Source of the DNA: Staphylococcus taiwanensis
GTDB lineage: Bacteria > Bacillota > Bacilli > Staphylococcales > Staphylococcaceae
DNA length: 64,000 nt
Assembly: GCA_020544305.1 (NCBI GenBank)
Contig: CP058667.1
Coordinates: 1,178,001 to 1,242,000, forward strand
Direction of reading: 5' to 3'
Shown here: positions 30,301-41,042 of the stretch, piece after piece
Numbering within the stretch: position 1 is the stretch's first letter
Layout of the letters: every line of letters starts with the position of its first letter
The notes under the pieces: model-generated
The model's input: the letters and a program-made list of their open reading frames with translations, nothing else
Database searches by the model: none
What the model was told of the DNA's origin: nothing
Program-made: the position numbers and the translations under genes

Positions 30301-32934
30301 TTGAATAAATTAGTCTTAATAGATGGTAATAGTTTAAGTTTTAGAGCATTTTATGCTTTACCACTACTATCAAACAAAGCAGGAATTCATACAAATGCGA
30401 TATATGGTTTTGCAATGTTATTGGAAAAAATATTGAGAGAGGAAGAACCCAATCATTTTTTAGTAGCATTTGACGCAGGTAAAACTACGTTTAGACATTC
30501 TAAATATAGTGAATATAAAGGCGGTCGACAAAGCACGCCACCTGAGTTAAGTGAGCAATTTCCATATATACGTCAGTTATTAGATGCTTATCATATTAAA
30601 CATTATGAATTGGACAATTATGAAGCAGACGATATTATTGGTACGCTTAGTCTTGAGGCAGATAAAAAAGGTTTTGAAACAATTATAGTAACCGGAGACC
30701 GAGATTTAACGCAATTAGCTTCTGATCGTGTAACGATTTACTACACGAAAAAAGGTGTCACTGATGTCGATTATTATACTCCAGAATTTATAGCTGAAAA
30801 ATATGACGGTTTAACACCAAACCAAATCATCGATATGAAAGGTTTAATGGGTGATACTTCTGATAATATTCCAGGTGTAGCTGGAGTCGGTGAAAAAACT
30901 GCTATTAAATTATTGAAACAATTTGATACTGTTGAAGGCGTCTATAATCATATCGATGAAGTATCTGGAAAAAAATTAAAAGAGAAGCTTGAAAATAGTC
31001 ACGATGATGCACTTATGAGTAAAGATTTGGCTACTATTAATAGAGAAAGTCCTATCGAAGTATCATTAAAAGATACTGAACGAGTTGATTCAGACGATCA
31101 ACAAGATAAAGTTGAACTATTTAAGAAATTAGAATTCAAGCAATTACTGGCAGAAATAGATGACAATTCACAGTTACAAGATAATAAAACAGAGAAATCA
31201 TTTGATATTAAATCAACATTTGAACACATTGATTTTGAAAATCTAAAAGAAGCGGTTATCCATTTTGAGATAGATGGAAGTAATTATTTAAAAGATAAAA
31301 TTTTGAAATTTGGATTTTATGCTAATAATCAACATATTGTTATAAATGCTGACAGTATTGCTGAATATCCTGAACTTATTAAATGGTTAGAAAACAATGA
31401 TACACACAAAAGCGTTTATGATGCGAAAAAAACCTATGTTGTAGCACATCGATTAAAGATTGATATAAAAAATATTATGTTTGATGCGATGCTTGCAAGT
31501 TACATTATAGATCCTTCTAGAACAATTGATGATGTTCAATCAGTTGTCTCAAATTATAATCAAAATTATGTCAAAGATGATATTTCAATTTATGGAAAAG
31601 GTAAAAAGAGACATATACCTGAAGATGAAATTTTAAATGCACATATTGCATCGATTACAGAAGCGATAAATGCTGCTCAACCAATAATGCAAGAAGAGCT
31701 AGAAGCACATAATCAAATTGACTTATTACTTGAATTAGAATTGCCACTGGCCCGTATATTAAGCCAAATGGAAGAGATAGGTATTTATACTGACGTTAAT
31801 GATTTACAAGAAATGCAACAAGAAATACAAGAAAAATTAGACTTATTAATTAACAACATTCACGAAGCAGCAGGTGAAGAATTTAATATTAACTCTCCTA
31901 AGCAATTAGGTGTTGTCTTATTTGAAACTTTAAAACTTCCAGTTATTAAAAAGACAAAGACTGGTTATTCAACAGCAGTAGATGTATTAGAACAACTTCA
32001 AGGTGAACATCCAATAATTGACTATATTTTAGAATATCGTCAACTATCTAAATTACAATCTACTTATGTTGAAGGTTTACAAAAAGTAATTAGTGATGAT
32101 CAACGTATCCATACACGTTTCAATCAAACGTTAGCCCAAACTGGCCGATTATCATCAGTCGACCCTAATTTACAAAATATACCTATCCGATTAGAAGAGG
32201 GAAGAAAAATTAGGAAAGCATTTAAATCTACTTTAAATGACAATGTGATTCTTTCAGCAGATTATTCGCAAATCGAACTGCGTGTGTTAGCGCATATCAC
32301 TCAAGATGAAAGTATGAAAGATGCATTTAATCATGGTAGTGATATTCATACTGCTACTGCTATGAAAGTGTTTGATGTAGAAGCGGATGAAGTAAATGAT
32401 TTAATGCGTAGACAAGCTAAAGCGGTTAATTTTGGTATTGTTTATGGGATTAGTGATTATGGTTTGAGCCAAAGCTTAGGTATAACACGTAAAAAGGCGA
32501 AAGCTTTTATAGATGACTATTTAGCTAGTTTCCCTGGTGTAAAACAATATATGTCTGATATTGTTAAAGACGCTAAAGCTGATGGATATGTTGAAACATT
32601 GTTGCATCGTCGCCGTTATATTCCAGACATTAATAGCCGGAATTTTAATTTAAGAGGGTTTGCTGAACGAACAGCGATGAATACGCCTATTCAAGGTAGT
32701 GCTGCTGATATTATAAAATTAGCTATGGTTGAATTTGATAAAAAAGTTCGTGATACATCGTACCATGCTAAGTTATTATTACAAGTTCACGATGAATTAA
32801 TTTTTGAAGTTCCTAAAAATGAAGTTGAAGCGTTTAGTGCATTTGTTGAAAATATAATGGAAAATGCATTGGCTCTAGATGTGCCATTAAAAGTAGATTC
32901 TAATTATGGCGCTACTTGGTATGATGCGAAATAG
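30301..32934 (+). CDS. polA: DNA polymerase I
   Basis: An 877-residue repair and Okazaki-processing polymerase. The N-terminal third is the 5'-3' nuclease (LIDGNSLSFRAFY, DNYEADDIIGT, GDTSDNIPG). The middle exonuclease-like domain (about 310-470) lacks the D-x-E metal ligands, reading HFEIDGS, so proofreading is probably absent, as in Bacillus PolA. Polymerase motif A (LSADYSQIELR), motif B (RRQAKAVNFGIVYG) and motif C (VHDELIFE) are intact. The start is TTG at 30301, well placed after GGAGG, and gives the usual MNKLVLIDGN. mutM follows after 15 bp. Confidence 0.96.
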   Translation: MNKLVLIDGNSLSFRAFYALPLLSNKAGIHTNAIYGFAMLLEKILREEEPNHFLVAFDAGKTTFRHSKYSEYKGGRQSTPPELSEQFPYIRQLLDAYHIKHYELDNYEADDIIGTLSLEADKKGFETIIVTGDRDLTQLASDRVTIYYTKKGVTDVDYYTPEFIAEKYDGLTPNQIIDMKGLMGDTSDNIPGVAGVGEKTAIKLLKQFDTVEGVYNHIDEVSGKKLKEKLENSHDDALMSKDLATINRESPIEVSLKDTERVDSDDQQDKVELFKKLEFKQLLAEIDDNSQLQDNKTEKSFDIKSTFEHIDFENLKEAVIHFEIDGSNYLKDKILKFGFYANNQHIVINADSIAEYPELIKWLENNDTHKSVYDAKKTYVVAHRLKIDIKNIMFDAMLASYIIDPSRTIDDVQSVVSNYNQNYVKDDISIYGKGKKRHIPEDEILNAHIASITEAINAAQPIMQEELEAHNQIDLLLELELPLARILSQMEEIGIYTDVNDLQEMQQEIQEKLDLLINNIHEAAGEEFNINSPKQLGVVLFETLKLPVIKKTKTGYSTAVDVLEQLQGEHPIIDYILEYRQLSKLQSTYVEGLQKVISDDQRIHTRFNQTLAQTGRLSSVDPNLQNIPIRLEEGRKIRKAFKSTLNDNVILSADYSQIELRVLAHITQDESMKDAFNHGSDIHTATAMKVFDVEADEVNDLMRRQAKAVNFGIVYGISDYGLSQSLGITRKKAKAFIDDYLASFPGVKQYMSDIVKDAKADGYVETLLHRRRYIPDINSRNFNLRGFAERTAMNTPIQGSAADIIKLAMVEFDKKVRDTSYHAKLLLQVHDELIFEVPKNEVEAFSAFVENIMENALALDVPLKVDSNYGATWYDAK

Positions 32935-32949
32935 AAAGAGGAAGATTAA

Positions 32950-33822
32950 ATGCCAGAATTACCAGAAGTTGAACATGTTAAAAGAGGTATTGAACCATAT
33001 ATTTTAAATAGCGCTATCAATAGCGTGACATTTTCAAAAAAAGTTATCGAAGGTAAACAACAAGGGAAAGAGACAATCATCAAAGGAATTAATTTAGATG
33101 GCTTTAGACTCAATAGTGAAGGTTATACTTTTAAGGGTATAGAAAGAAGAAGTAAGTATATTGTTTTTACTATAGAGAAACATCAAAGACAACGTATTTT
33201 ATTAAGTCATTTAGGTATGGCGGGTGGCTTTTTTATTGTTGATAATTTATCTGATATTAGTACACCAAATTACCGTAAACATTGGCATGTCATTTTTCAT
33301 TTAGATAATGGGAAAAAACTTGTATATTCAGATATAAGACGATTTGGTGAAATTAGAAATTTAAGTTCATTTCAAGATTATCCTGCCTTTTTGGAAATTG
33401 CGCCAGAGCCTTTTGAAAAGGAAGCATTCATTCATTTCACACATTACTTGGATCAGAAAAAGATTCAAAATAAACCTATAAAACAAATGTTACTAGATCA
33501 TAAGATTATCGCAGGTTGTGGAAATATTTATGCATGTGAAGCGTTATTTAGAGCAGGTGTTTTACCTGATCGTAAAGTTAAAGATGTATCAATACAAACA
33601 CGTCAAATGTTATTTTATTATGTTCAAGAAGTCTTGAAAGAGGGTATAAATAACGGCGGAACAAGCATTTCAGATTATCGTCATGCTGATGGTAAAACTG
33701 GTGAAATGCAATTACATCTTAATGTATATAAACAAAAAATATGTAAAGTCTGTGGACATGAAATCGAACTGAAAGTCGTTGCAACGAGAAATAGTCATTT
33801 CTGCCCACACTGTCAGAACTAA
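32950..33822 (+). CDS. mutM: Formamidopyrimidine-DNA glycosylase (Fpg/MutM)
   Basis: Base-excision repair of 8-oxoguanine and ring-opened purines. 290 residues. The catalytic N-terminus PELPEVE provides Pro2 and Glu3 after Met removal. The helix-two-turn-helix region includes [13 protein letters not shown], and the C-terminal zinc finger is C-x2-C ... C-x2-C (CKVCGH and CPHC). It sits 15 bp after polA and 17 bp before coaE, forming a repair-centred operon. Confidence 0.96.
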   Translation: MPELPEVEHVKRGIEPYILNSAINSVTFSKKVIEGKQQGKETIIKGINLDGFRLNSEGYTFKGIERRSKYIVFTIEKHQRQRILLSHLGMAGGFFIVDNLSDISTPNYRKHWHVIFHLDNGKKLVYSDIRRFGEIRNLSSFQDYPAFLEIAPEPFEKEAFIHFTHYLDQKKIQNKPIKQMLLDHKIIAGCGNIYACEALFRAGVLPDRKVKDVSIQTRQMLFYYVQEVLKEGINNGGTSISDYRHADGKTGEMQLHLNVYKQKICKVCGHEIELKVVATRNSHFCPHCQN

Positions 33823-33839
33823 AAGTGAGTGTGATAAAT

Positions 33840-34448
33840 ATGCCAAAAGTAATCGGATTAACTGGTGGAATCGCCACTGGGAAATCAACAGTTTCAGAGT
33901 TATTAACTGCATTTGGTTTCAAAGTGGTTGATGCTGATATTGCAGCACGAAAAGCTGTTGAAAAAGGTTCAAAAGGTTTAGAACAGGTTAAAGCACAATT
34001 TGGAGAAGAAGCTATTACTCAGGATGGCGAAATGGATCGCAAATATATGGGGGAACTTGTATTTAATCACCCTGAAAAGCGACTTGAATTAAACGAAATT
34101 GTGCATCCAATAGTGCGTGAAATCATGGAAAGTGAAAAACAAATGTATTTAAATGAAGGGTATAATGTCATAATGGATATACCACTTCTTTTCGAAAATG
34201 ATCTACAGGATACAGTCGATGAAGTATGGTTAGTTTATACGTCAGAAAGTATTCAAATTGATAGATTGATGGAAAGAAATGATTTATCAATTGAAGATGC
34301 TAAGGCTAGGGTGTATAGCCAAATTTCAATTGATAAAAAAAGTAGAATGGCCGATCACGTAATAGATAATCTCGGAGACAAACTAGAATTAAAACAAAAT
34401 TTAGAAAAACTTTTAGTTGAAAAAGGTTTTTTGGATAAAGAATTTTAA
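33840..34448 (+). CDS. coaE: Dephospho-CoA kinase
   Basis: Final step of coenzyme A synthesis, ATP-dependent phosphorylation of the ribose 3'-hydroxyl. From the ATG at 33840 it has 202 residues. The P-loop [12 protein letters not shown] is at the N-terminus, with DADIAAR following and DIPLLFE in the core. The frame also has a GTG at 33825 adding five residues. The ATG gives the [11 protein letters not shown]-terminus of staphylococcal homologues and is preferred, though neither start has a strong ribosome site (AGTGAGTG). Confidence 0.94.
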   Translation: MPKVIGLTGGIATGKSTVSELLTAFGFKVVDADIAARKAVEKGSKGLEQVKAQFGEEAITQDGEMDRKYMGELVFNHPEKRLELNEIVHPIVREIMESEKQMYLNEGYNVIMDIPLLFENDLQDTVDEVWLVYTSESIQIDRLMERNDLSIEDAKARVYSQISIDKKSRMADHVIDNLGDKLELKQNLEKLLVEKGFLDKEF

Positions 34449-34471
34449 AATATAAAACTAATGGCTAAATT

Positions 34472-34543
34472 AAATCCTAACATGAATTTACAATAATTAT
34501 TGAAAATAACTGATTGTTGTTTATTTATTGTTAGGATTTTTTA
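34472..34543 (+). terminator. Terminator of polA-mutM-coaE
   Basis: AAATCCTAACA (34472-34482) pairs with TGTTAGGATTT (34529-34539), followed by TTTT. The 46-nt loop contains further weak pairing. Confidence 0.75.
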
Positions 34544-34592
34544 ATTTGATAAATTTTATTATGATTGATAAAAAATTAATTTTTAAAATTTG

Positions 34593-34608
34593 TAGAAAAC
34601 GCTTTCAA
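34593..34608 (+). promoter_or_regulatory. Candidate CcpA-binding cre site in the gapB promoter
   Basis: TAGAAAACGCTTTCAA matches the cre consensus WTGNAARCGNWWWCAW with one mismatch (A for T at position 2). It lies about 70 bp before gapB, just upstream of or overlapping the promoter, where CcpA would repress. This fits a gluconeogenic gene that is switched off by glucose. Confidence 0.6.
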
Positions 34609-34678
34609 ATTCTCATTATTATGTTACACTATTTTTATAAAGTATAACATATAAACAAAGAATCAAGGGGTGCTTTAA

Positions 34679-35704
34679 ATGTCAACTAACATAGCAATTA
34701 ATGGAATGGGTAGAATTGGAAGAATGGTGTTAAGAATCGCTTTACATAATGATAATCTTAACGTTGTAGCGATTAACGCGAGCTATCCACCAGAAACAAT
34801 TGCACATCTAATTAATTATGATACAACTCACGGTAGATATGACAAAAAAGTAGAACCAATTGAAAATGGTATCCGTGTAGATGGCAAAGAAATCAAACTT
34901 GTTTCAGATCGTAATCCTGAAAATTTACCTTGGAAAGAATTAGATATCGATATCGTTATTGAAGCTACAGGTAAATTTAATCATGGTGATAAAGCAATTG
35001 GTCATATCAATGCTGGAGCTAAAAAAGTATTATTAACTGGTCCATCTAAAGGTGGTCACGTTCAAATGGTCGTTAAAGGGGTAAACGATGATCAATTAGA
35101 TGTTGAAAAATATGACATTTTTAGTAATGCATCATGTACTACAAATTGCATAGGACCTGTTGCAAAAGTGTTGAATGATAAATTTGGTATTGTTAATGGA
35201 TTGATGACAACAGTTCACGCTATTACAAATGATCAAAATAACATTGATAATCCACATAAAGATTTACGTCGTGCTCGTTCTTGCAATGAGAGTATCATCC
35301 CAACTTCAACTGGAGCTGCTAAAGCATTAAAAGAAGTACTTCCAGAATTAGAAGGTAAATTGCATGGCTTAGCGTTAAGAGTACCAACTAAGAATGTTTC
35401 TTTAGTAGATTTAGTAGTAGACTTAGAACAAAATGTTTCTGCTGAAGAAGTTAACGAAGCATTCCGTAATTCAAATTTAGAAGGTATTTTAGATGTTGAA
35501 GATGCACCACTTGTCTCTATGGACTTCAACACTAATTCTAATTCAGCTATTATTGACGCTCAAAACACAATCGTAATGGGTGATAATAAAGTTAAAGTAA
35601 TAGCTTGGTACGATAATGAATGGGGTTATTCTAATAGAGTAGTTGAAGTGGCTGAACAAATTGGTGATTTAATAGCTACTGAAGCTACTGCTACAGCAAA
35701 TTAA
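34679..35704 (+). CDS. gapB: Glyceraldehyde-3-phosphate dehydrogenase, GapB type
   Basis: A 341-residue GAPDH with NAINGMGRIGRM-type Rossmann start and the catalytic cysteine in SNASCTTNC. In staphylococci a separate gapA serves glycolysis. The gapB position upstream of nrdR-dnaB-dnaI is that of the NADP-preferring gluconeogenic enzyme. Residues that decide cofactor choice (NASY after the second strand, rather than an acidic residue) are compatible with NADP use. The start follows AAGGGG. It is preceded by a likely cre site and followed by a terminator. Confidence 0.93.
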   Translation: MSTNIAINGMGRIGRMVLRIALHNDNLNVVAINASYPPETIAHLINYDTTHGRYDKKVEPIENGIRVDGKEIKLVSDRNPENLPWKELDIDIVIEATGKFNHGDKAIGHINAGAKKVLLTGPSKGGHVQMVVKGVNDDQLDVEKYDIFSNASCTTNCIGPVAKVLNDKFGIVNGLMTTVHAITNDQNNIDNPHKDLRRARSCNESIIPTSTGAAKALKEVLPELEGKLHGLALRVPTKNVSLVDLVVDLEQNVSAEEVNEAFRNSNLEGILDVEDAPLVSMDFNTNSNSAIIDAQNTIVMGDNKVKVIAWYDNEWGYSNRVVEVAEQIGDLIATEATATAN

Positions 35705-35741
35705 TATATTAAAAATTGAGTGTAACTATTTTTATCAAGAT

Positions 35742-35787
35742 GAGGTTGAGGAATCATAACTTTATGATTTCCACCTCTATTTTTTAT
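35742..35787 (+). terminator. Terminator of gapB
   Basis: GAGGTTGAGGAATCATAA (35742-35759) pairs with TTATGATTTCCACCTC (35762-35777) with one bulge, followed by ATTTTTTATTTT. Confidence 0.85.
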
Positions 35788-35966
35788 TTTATTATTTGTG
35801 TTTTAAAACTAAAGTTTTATATATAACTAAATTTGACGAGTTTATAGAATTGATTTATTGATCATGTTTTTTTATATTTTGTAATTTGAGGTCAAAATTA
35901 GACTTCTTTTGTCTAAATTACTTTTATAGTATAATGAAGCATAATCTATTCAAGAGGGTGACAGAT

Positions 35967-36437
35967 ATGAAATGCCCAAAATGTAATTCTACGCATTCAC
36001 GTGTTGTTGACTCAAGACATGCAGATGAAGCAAATGCTATTAGAAGAAGACGTGAATGTGAGCAATGTGGGACACGCTTTACTACATTTGAACATATTGA
36101 GGTCAGTCCACTTATCGTTGTTAAAAAAGATGGTACGCGTGAACAATTTTTAAGAGAAAAGATACTCAATGGTTTAGTAAGATCATGTGAAAAAAGACCA
36201 GTTCGTTATCAGCAATTAGAGGATATTACGAATAAAGTAGAATGGCAATTGCGTGATAGTGGTCAAACTGAGATTTCATCAAGAGATATTGGTGAGTATG
36301 TTATGAATCTACTAATGCATGTCGATCAAGTATCTTATGTACGTTTTGCTTCTGTATATAAAGAATTTAAAGATGTGGATCAACTGTTAGCTTCAATGCA
36401 AGGCATCTTGAATGATAACAAGCGGAGTGATTTATAA
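35967..36437 (+). CDS. nrdR: Transcriptional repressor NrdR
   Basis: A 156-residue regulator of ribonucleotide reductase genes. It has a zinc ribbon (Cys3, Cys6, Cys31, Cys34) with the basic RRRRECE stretch, then an ATP-cone domain (about 46-136, [11 protein letters not shown]). It senses ATP/dATP. The frame opens at 35886, but the GAGGGTG ribosome site and the canonical MKCPKC N-terminus fix 35967. A TATAAT near 35930 is a probable -10. The stop touches the dnaB start, so repressor and replication-initiation genes are co-expressed. Confidence 0.96.
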   Translation: MKCPKCNSTHSRVVDSRHADEANAIRRRRECEQCGTRFTTFEHIEVSPLIVVKKDGTREQFLREKILNGLVRSCEKRPVRYQQLEDITNKVEWQLRDSGQTEISSRDIGEYVMNLLMHVDQVSYVRFASVYKEFKDVDQLLASMQGILNDNKRSDL

Positions 36438-37823
36438 ATGAGTTTACAGTCATATGAATACGGATTGACTCCTCACGATGGTTTCAAAGTTTTCTGTCAG
36501 TTTCAATTAACTCATAACCATTTAGAGATACTTAATAGATTGTATGTCCCTCTAATCGGTGCTCAAGCAATAGGTACTTATCACTTTATGAACCAATTTG
36601 TGAATAGTGATGAAACTTTAACGCATTATACGATTATGAATGAGTTGAAATTGAATTTATTAGAATATCGACATTATATGGATTTATTAGAAGCTATTGG
36701 CTTAGTCAAAACTTATGTTAGACACGATAATCAACAATCTTTTTTTGTTTACGAATTAATTCAGCCGCCAACTGCGTATCAATTTTTTAATGATCCCATG
36801 TTATCTATTTATCTTTATAATGAGGTTGATAAAAAGCGATATAAAGCTTTAAAAAATTATTTTGAAGAAGAGAAACCAGACTTAAGTGATTTTACGCAAG
36901 TAACACGAAAATTTACTGATATTTTTAAAGTACCACATAAGAATATAGAGATTGATTCTTCAACAATTAAGAAAGAAGTAGGTTATAGCGGTATAGACTT
37001 ATCTAATGAAACTTTTGACTTTGATATGCTTAAAGAGATGCTACGTCAACATTTTATTAGTGATGAAATTATTAATAAAGAAACTAAAAATTTAATTGTT
37101 CAACTAGCCACTTTATATGGTTTAACAGAGGATGCTATGAAGAGAATTATTTTAAATTCAATTACAAGCGATCAACGAATATCATATGAAGAAATGCGAA
37201 AACATGCACGTTCATATTATTTAATAGAACACAATCAACAATTGCCTAAAATAGTACCTAAATCACGTGATCAAAGTGATGCAAATACTAAGAGTCAAGC
37301 GACAGTATCAAACCAAACTACATCCAAAGAAGACTGGTTAGAATTACTAGAACAAACAAGTCCTATTGATATGTTGGCGTCTTGGTCTGAATCGGAACCA
37401 ACGTTTCAACAAAAGAAAATGATTGAAGAATTGATTGAAAGAGAAAAACTATCCTTTGGCGTAATAAATATTCTTCTACAATTTGTAATGTTAAAAAACG
37501 ATATGAAATTACCCAAAACATACATCTTAGAAATTGCATCAAATTGGAAAAAATTAGGAATAAAAACAGCCAAAGAAGCTTATGATTACGCCTTAAAAGC
37601 TAATGAACCCAAAACCGATTATAATAGTGAAGAAAAGCGTAAATCTGGAAGACGTTATCCAAAGTCTCGTGAAATAGTATCAAGAGAAAAAACGCCTAAA
37701 TGGTTAAAAAACAGAGAGCAATCTGTTCCTAAAAAATCAATGACTGATGAAGATGAAGAAAAATTAGAAGAGGAAAGAAAAGCTTTCCGTGCTCAATTAG
37801 CTCAAGATTGGGAGGAGGATTAG
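36438..37823 (+). CDS. dnaB: Replication initiation and membrane attachment protein DnaB
   Basis: A 461-residue Firmicute primosome protein (not the E. coli DnaB helicase). It helps load the replicative helicase at the origin and at restart sites together with DnaD and DnaI. An N-terminal winged-helix-like domain (about 1-110) is followed by two DnaB/DnaD C-terminal type modules, the second around 340-400 with ILEIASNWKKLGI. The C-terminal tail is highly charged. The ATG abuts the nrdR stop and its own TAG abuts dnaI, so nrdR-dnaB-dnaI are translationally chained. Confidence 0.94.
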   Translation: MSLQSYEYGLTPHDGFKVFCQFQLTHNHLEILNRLYVPLIGAQAIGTYHFMNQFVNSDETLTHYTIMNELKLNLLEYRHYMDLLEAIGLVKTYVRHDNQQSFFVYELIQPPTAYQFFNDPMLSIYLYNEVDKKRYKALKNYFEEEKPDLSDFTQVTRKFTDIFKVPHKNIEIDSSTIKKEVGYSGIDLSNETFDFDMLKEMLRQHFISDEIINKETKNLIVQLATLYGLTEDAMKRIILNSITSDQRISYEEMRKHARSYYLIEHNQQLPKIVPKSRDQSDANTKSQATVSNQTTSKEDWLELLEQTSPIDMLASWSESEPTFQQKKMIEELIEREKLSFGVINILLQFVMLKNDMKLPKTYILEIASNWKKLGIKTAKEAYDYALKANEPKTDYNSEEKRKSGRRYPKSREIVSREKTPKWLKNREQSVPKKSMTDEDEEKLEEERKAFRAQLAQDWEED

Positions 37824-38744
37824 ATGAAATCATTTAATAGTATTATGCGTATCAATGATGATTTGGAACAAAGAATTGCCAAAATAAAGCAACAAGTGAT
37901 TAATGATCCTGATGTTAAAACCTTTTTAACTGAGCATAAAGCCGAATTAACAAATGAAATCATCGATAGAGATTTAAATGTTTTACAAGAATATAAAGAC
38001 CAACAAAAAGAATATGATGGACATGAATATGATAAATGCCCAAATTTCGTTAAAGGTCATGTTCCAGAACTATATATAGATAATCAAAGAATTAAAATAA
38101 GGTATAATTTATGTCCTTGTAAGATTAAATATGATGAAGCACGATTTAATGCACAATTAATTACTTCGCACCACATGCAAAGAGATACTCTAAATGCTAA
38201 AATGAAGGACATTTACACGAATGATCGCAATAGATTGGATATAGCAATGGCAGTCAATGATATTTGTAAACAGCTTGTAAATGGCAATAAAGTAAAAGGT
38301 TTATATATTCATGGTCCGTTTGGAACAGGGAAATCTTTTATTTTAGGAGCGATTGCTAATCAACTTAAATCCAAAAGTGTTGCATCAACCATTGTTTATT
38401 TACCTGAATATATTCGTACACTTAAAAGTGGTTTCAGAGATGGCAGTTATGAAACAAAACTACAACGTATTAGAGAGGCTAATATATTAATGATTGATGA
38501 TATTGGTGCTGAAGAAGTTACACCTTGGGTAAGAGATGAAGTGATTGGACCTCTATTACATTATAGAATGGTCCAAGAATTGCCTACATTCTTCTCATCA
38601 AACTTAAATTTTGATGAATTAGAACATCATCTAGCGATTACACGTGAAGGTGCTGAAGCAACAAAAGCAGCGAGAATCATTGAACGAATCAAAACTTTAT
38701 CAAACCCATATTATTTAGATGGACAAAATTTACGAAATAATTGA
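37824..38744 (+). CDS. dnaI: Primosomal helicase loader DnaI
   Basis: A 306-residue AAA+ ATPase that loads the replicative helicase. The N-terminal helicase-binding domain contains a Cys/His cluster (KCPNF, CPC) that fits the known zinc site. The AAA+ domain has Walker A GPFGTGKS (164-171), Walker B ILMIDDIGAEE and a C-terminal arginine cluster. It starts right after the dnaB stop with GGAGGAGG inside the end of dnaB. The promoter for thrS begins in the last bases of this gene. Confidence 0.95.
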   Translation: MKSFNSIMRINDDLEQRIAKIKQQVINDPDVKTFLTEHKAELTNEIIDRDLNVLQEYKDQQKEYDGHEYDKCPNFVKGHVPELYIDNQRIKIRYNLCPCKIKYDEARFNAQLITSHHMQRDTLNAKMKDIYTNDRNRLDIAMAVNDICKQLVNGNKVKGLYIHGPFGTGKSFILGAIANQLKSKSVASTIVYLPEYIRTLKSGFRDGSYETKLQRIREANILMIDDIGAEEVTPWVRDEVIGPLLHYRMVQELPTFFSSNLNFDELEHHLAITREGAEATKAARIIERIKTLSNPYYLDGQNLRNN

Positions 38745-38768
38745 ATTTTTAAGTAACTATTGTATAAT
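38741..38768 (+). promoter_or_regulatory. Promoter of thrS
   Basis: TTGAAT (38741-38746), a 16-bp spacer, TATAAT (38763-38768). The -35 box overlaps the end of dnaI, and the start would fall just before the T-box leader. Confidence 0.75.
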
Positions 38769-38785
38769 GAAATTAAATATTAATC

Positions 38786-39010
38786 GTTGAAATAAATGAA
38801 GATACGATAGTTTAATCCATATTATACAGCGAGCTAATGTTAGATGAGAATTTAGCTAATATATTAAATTATTACTCCTTCACAATTTAGGTGTTGGTAA
38901 TCAATACCCGGCTCAAGACCGTTATCTTATGTAGAGATATTTAGCTTAGTGCTAAATAACTAGGGTGGTACCACGACAAACTCGTCCCTTTTTAGGGGAC
39001 GAGTTTTTTA
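38786..39010 (+). ncRNA. T-box leader controlling thrS (threonine type)
   Basis: The T-box core AGGGTGGTACCACG (38963-38976) is followed by a terminator, CTCGTCCC/GGGGACGAG plus T-run (38981-39010). The upstream region can form stem I. A candidate specifier ACC (Thr) lies at 38906-38908, just before GCTC, which pairs with GAGC near 38832. Uncharged tRNA-Thr would bind both specifier and T-box bulge to prevent termination. The T-box class is certain; the specifier is inferred by eye. Confidence 0.92.
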
Positions 39011-39053
39011 TTTCAACGATAATAGATTATTTGTAAAAATGGAGGATTAAATT

Positions 39054-40991
39054 ATGGATCAAATTAATGTTCAATTTCCAGATGGTAATTCAAAATCATT
39101 TGATAAAGGAACAACGACTGAAGATATTGCACAATCTATTAGTCCAGGATTAAGAAAAAAAGCAGTGGCTGGTAAATTTAATAATCAAATGGTGGATTTA
39201 ACTCGACCTTTAGAAGAAGATGGGTCAATTGAAATTGTAACACCCGGTAGTGATGAAGCTTTAGAAGTTTTACGTCATTCTACTGCACATTTAATGGCTC
39301 AAGCACTCAAACGTTTATATGGTGATGTTAAATTTGGTGTAGGTCCAGTCATTGATGGTGGATTTTATTATGATTTTGATATGGATGAAAAAGTTTCATC
39401 TGATGATTTTGAAAAAATAGAAAAAACTATGAAACAAATCGTTGATGAAAACCATAAAATTGAACGCAAAGTTGTTTCAAGAGATGAAGCTAAAGCATTC
39501 TTCAAAGATGATCCTTATAAATTAGAATTAATTGATGCAATTCCAGAAGATGAAAGTGTAACGCTATATTCACAAGGTGAATTTACTGACTTATGCCGTG
39601 GGGTACATGTACCTTCTACATCTAAGATTAAAGAATTTAAATTATTGTCAACTGCTGGTGCATATTGGCGTGGCGATAGTGATAACAAAATGTTACAAAG
39701 AATATATGGTACTGCATTTTTCGATAAAAAAGATTTAAAAGCGCATTTAGAAATGCTAGAAGAACGTCGTGAACGTGATCACCGTCGAATCGGTAAAGAT
39801 TTAGAATTATTCACAAATAATCAATTAGTAGGTGCTGGATTGCCATTATGGTTACCAAATGGTGCAACAATCCGTCGTGAAATTGAACGTTATATAGTTG
39901 ATAAGGAAGTAAGCATGGGATATGACCATGTTTATACACCTGTATTAGCAAATGTTGAGTTATATAAAACGTCTGGACACTGGGATCACTACAGAGATGA
40001 TATGTTCCCACCAATGAAATTAGATGAAACAGAAGAAATGGTATTAAGACCAATGAACTGTCCACATCACATGATGGTTTACAATAATCGTCCGCATTCT
40101 TATCGTGAATTACCTATTCGTATAGCTGAATTAGGAACTATGCATAGATATGAAGCAAGTGGTGCTGTATCAGGATTACAACGTGTACGTGGAATGACTT
40201 TAAATGACTCACATATTTTTGTTAGACCTGATCAAATTAAAGATGAATTTAAACGCGTAGTTAATATGATTCAAGAAGTTTACAATGATTTCGGATTTGA
40301 AGACTATACATTTAGATTGAGTTATAGAGATCCTGAAGATAAAGAGAAATATATGGATGACGATGAAATGTGGAATAAAGCTGAGTCAATGCTTAAAGAA
40401 GCGGTTGATGAAATGGGGTTACCATATGTTGAAGCTATTGGTGAAGCTGCGTTTTACGGTCCTAAATTAGATGTTCAAGTTAAAACTGCTATGGGTAAAG
40501 AGGAAACTTTATCTACAGCACAAATTGACTTCTTGTTACCTGAACGTTTTGAACTTACTTATATTGGTAGTGATGGTGAAAATCACCGTCCAGTGGTTAT
40601 TCATCGTGGTGTCGTTTCAACTATGGAACGCTTTGTAGCATTTTTAACAGAAGAAACAAAAGGAGCATTCCCAACATGGTTAGCTCCTAAACAAGTTGAA
40701 ATTATTCCAGTAAACGTTGATTTACACTATGATTATGCTAAAAATTTACAGGATGAATTAAAATCTCAAGGTATACGCGTAGAAATTGATGATCGTAATG
40801 AAAAAATGGGTTATAAAATTCGTGAGGCCCAAATGCAAAAAATTCCATACCAATTAGTTGTGGGAGATAAAGAAGTAGAAAACAATGAAGTGAACGTACG
40901 TCAATACGGTTCGCAAGATCAAAAAACGATGGAAAAAGATGAGTTCATCTGGAATTTAGTAGATGAAATTCGTTTGAAAAAACATAGATAA
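39054..40991 (+). CDS. thrS: Threonyl-tRNA synthetase
   Basis: A 645-residue class II synthetase. It has an N-terminal TGS domain (about 1-64), an editing domain with the [11 protein letters not shown] and CRGVH motifs, the catalytic core with the zinc ligand Cys336 (RPMNCPHH), and a C-terminal anticodon-binding domain (about 540-645). It is regulated by the T-box leader upstream. The start is an ATG after GGAGG. Confidence 0.97.
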   Translation: MDQINVQFPDGNSKSFDKGTTTEDIAQSISPGLRKKAVAGKFNNQMVDLTRPLEEDGSIEIVTPGSDEALEVLRHSTAHLMAQALKRLYGDVKFGVGPVIDGGFYYDFDMDEKVSSDDFEKIEKTMKQIVDENHKIERKVVSRDEAKAFFKDDPYKLELIDAIPEDESVTLYSQGEFTDLCRGVHVPSTSKIKEFKLLSTAGAYWRGDSDNKMLQRIYGTAFFDKKDLKAHLEMLEERRERDHRRIGKDLELFTNNQLVGAGLPLWLPNGATIRREIERYIVDKEVSMGYDHVYTPVLANVELYKTSGHWDHYRDDMFPPMKLDETEEMVLRPMNCPHHMMVYNNRPHSYRELPIRIAELGTMHRYEASGAVSGLQRVRGMTLNDSHIFVRPDQIKDEFKRVVNMIQEVYNDFGFEDYTFRLSYRDPEDKEKYMDDDEMWNKAESMLKEAVDEMGLPYVEAIGEAAFYGPKLDVQVKTAMGKEETLSTAQIDFLLPERFELTYIGSDGENHRPVVIHRGVVSTMERFVAFLTEETKGAFPTWLAPKQVEIIPVNVDLHYDYAKNLQDELKSQGIRVEIDDRNEKMGYKIREAQMQKIPYQLVVGDKEVENNEVNVRQYGSQDQKTMEKDEFIWNLVDEIRLKKHR

Positions 40992-41042
40992 ACTTGATAA
41001 AAATAATAGCTTAATGTATATTACTAATTAGTAAAAGTAAAA

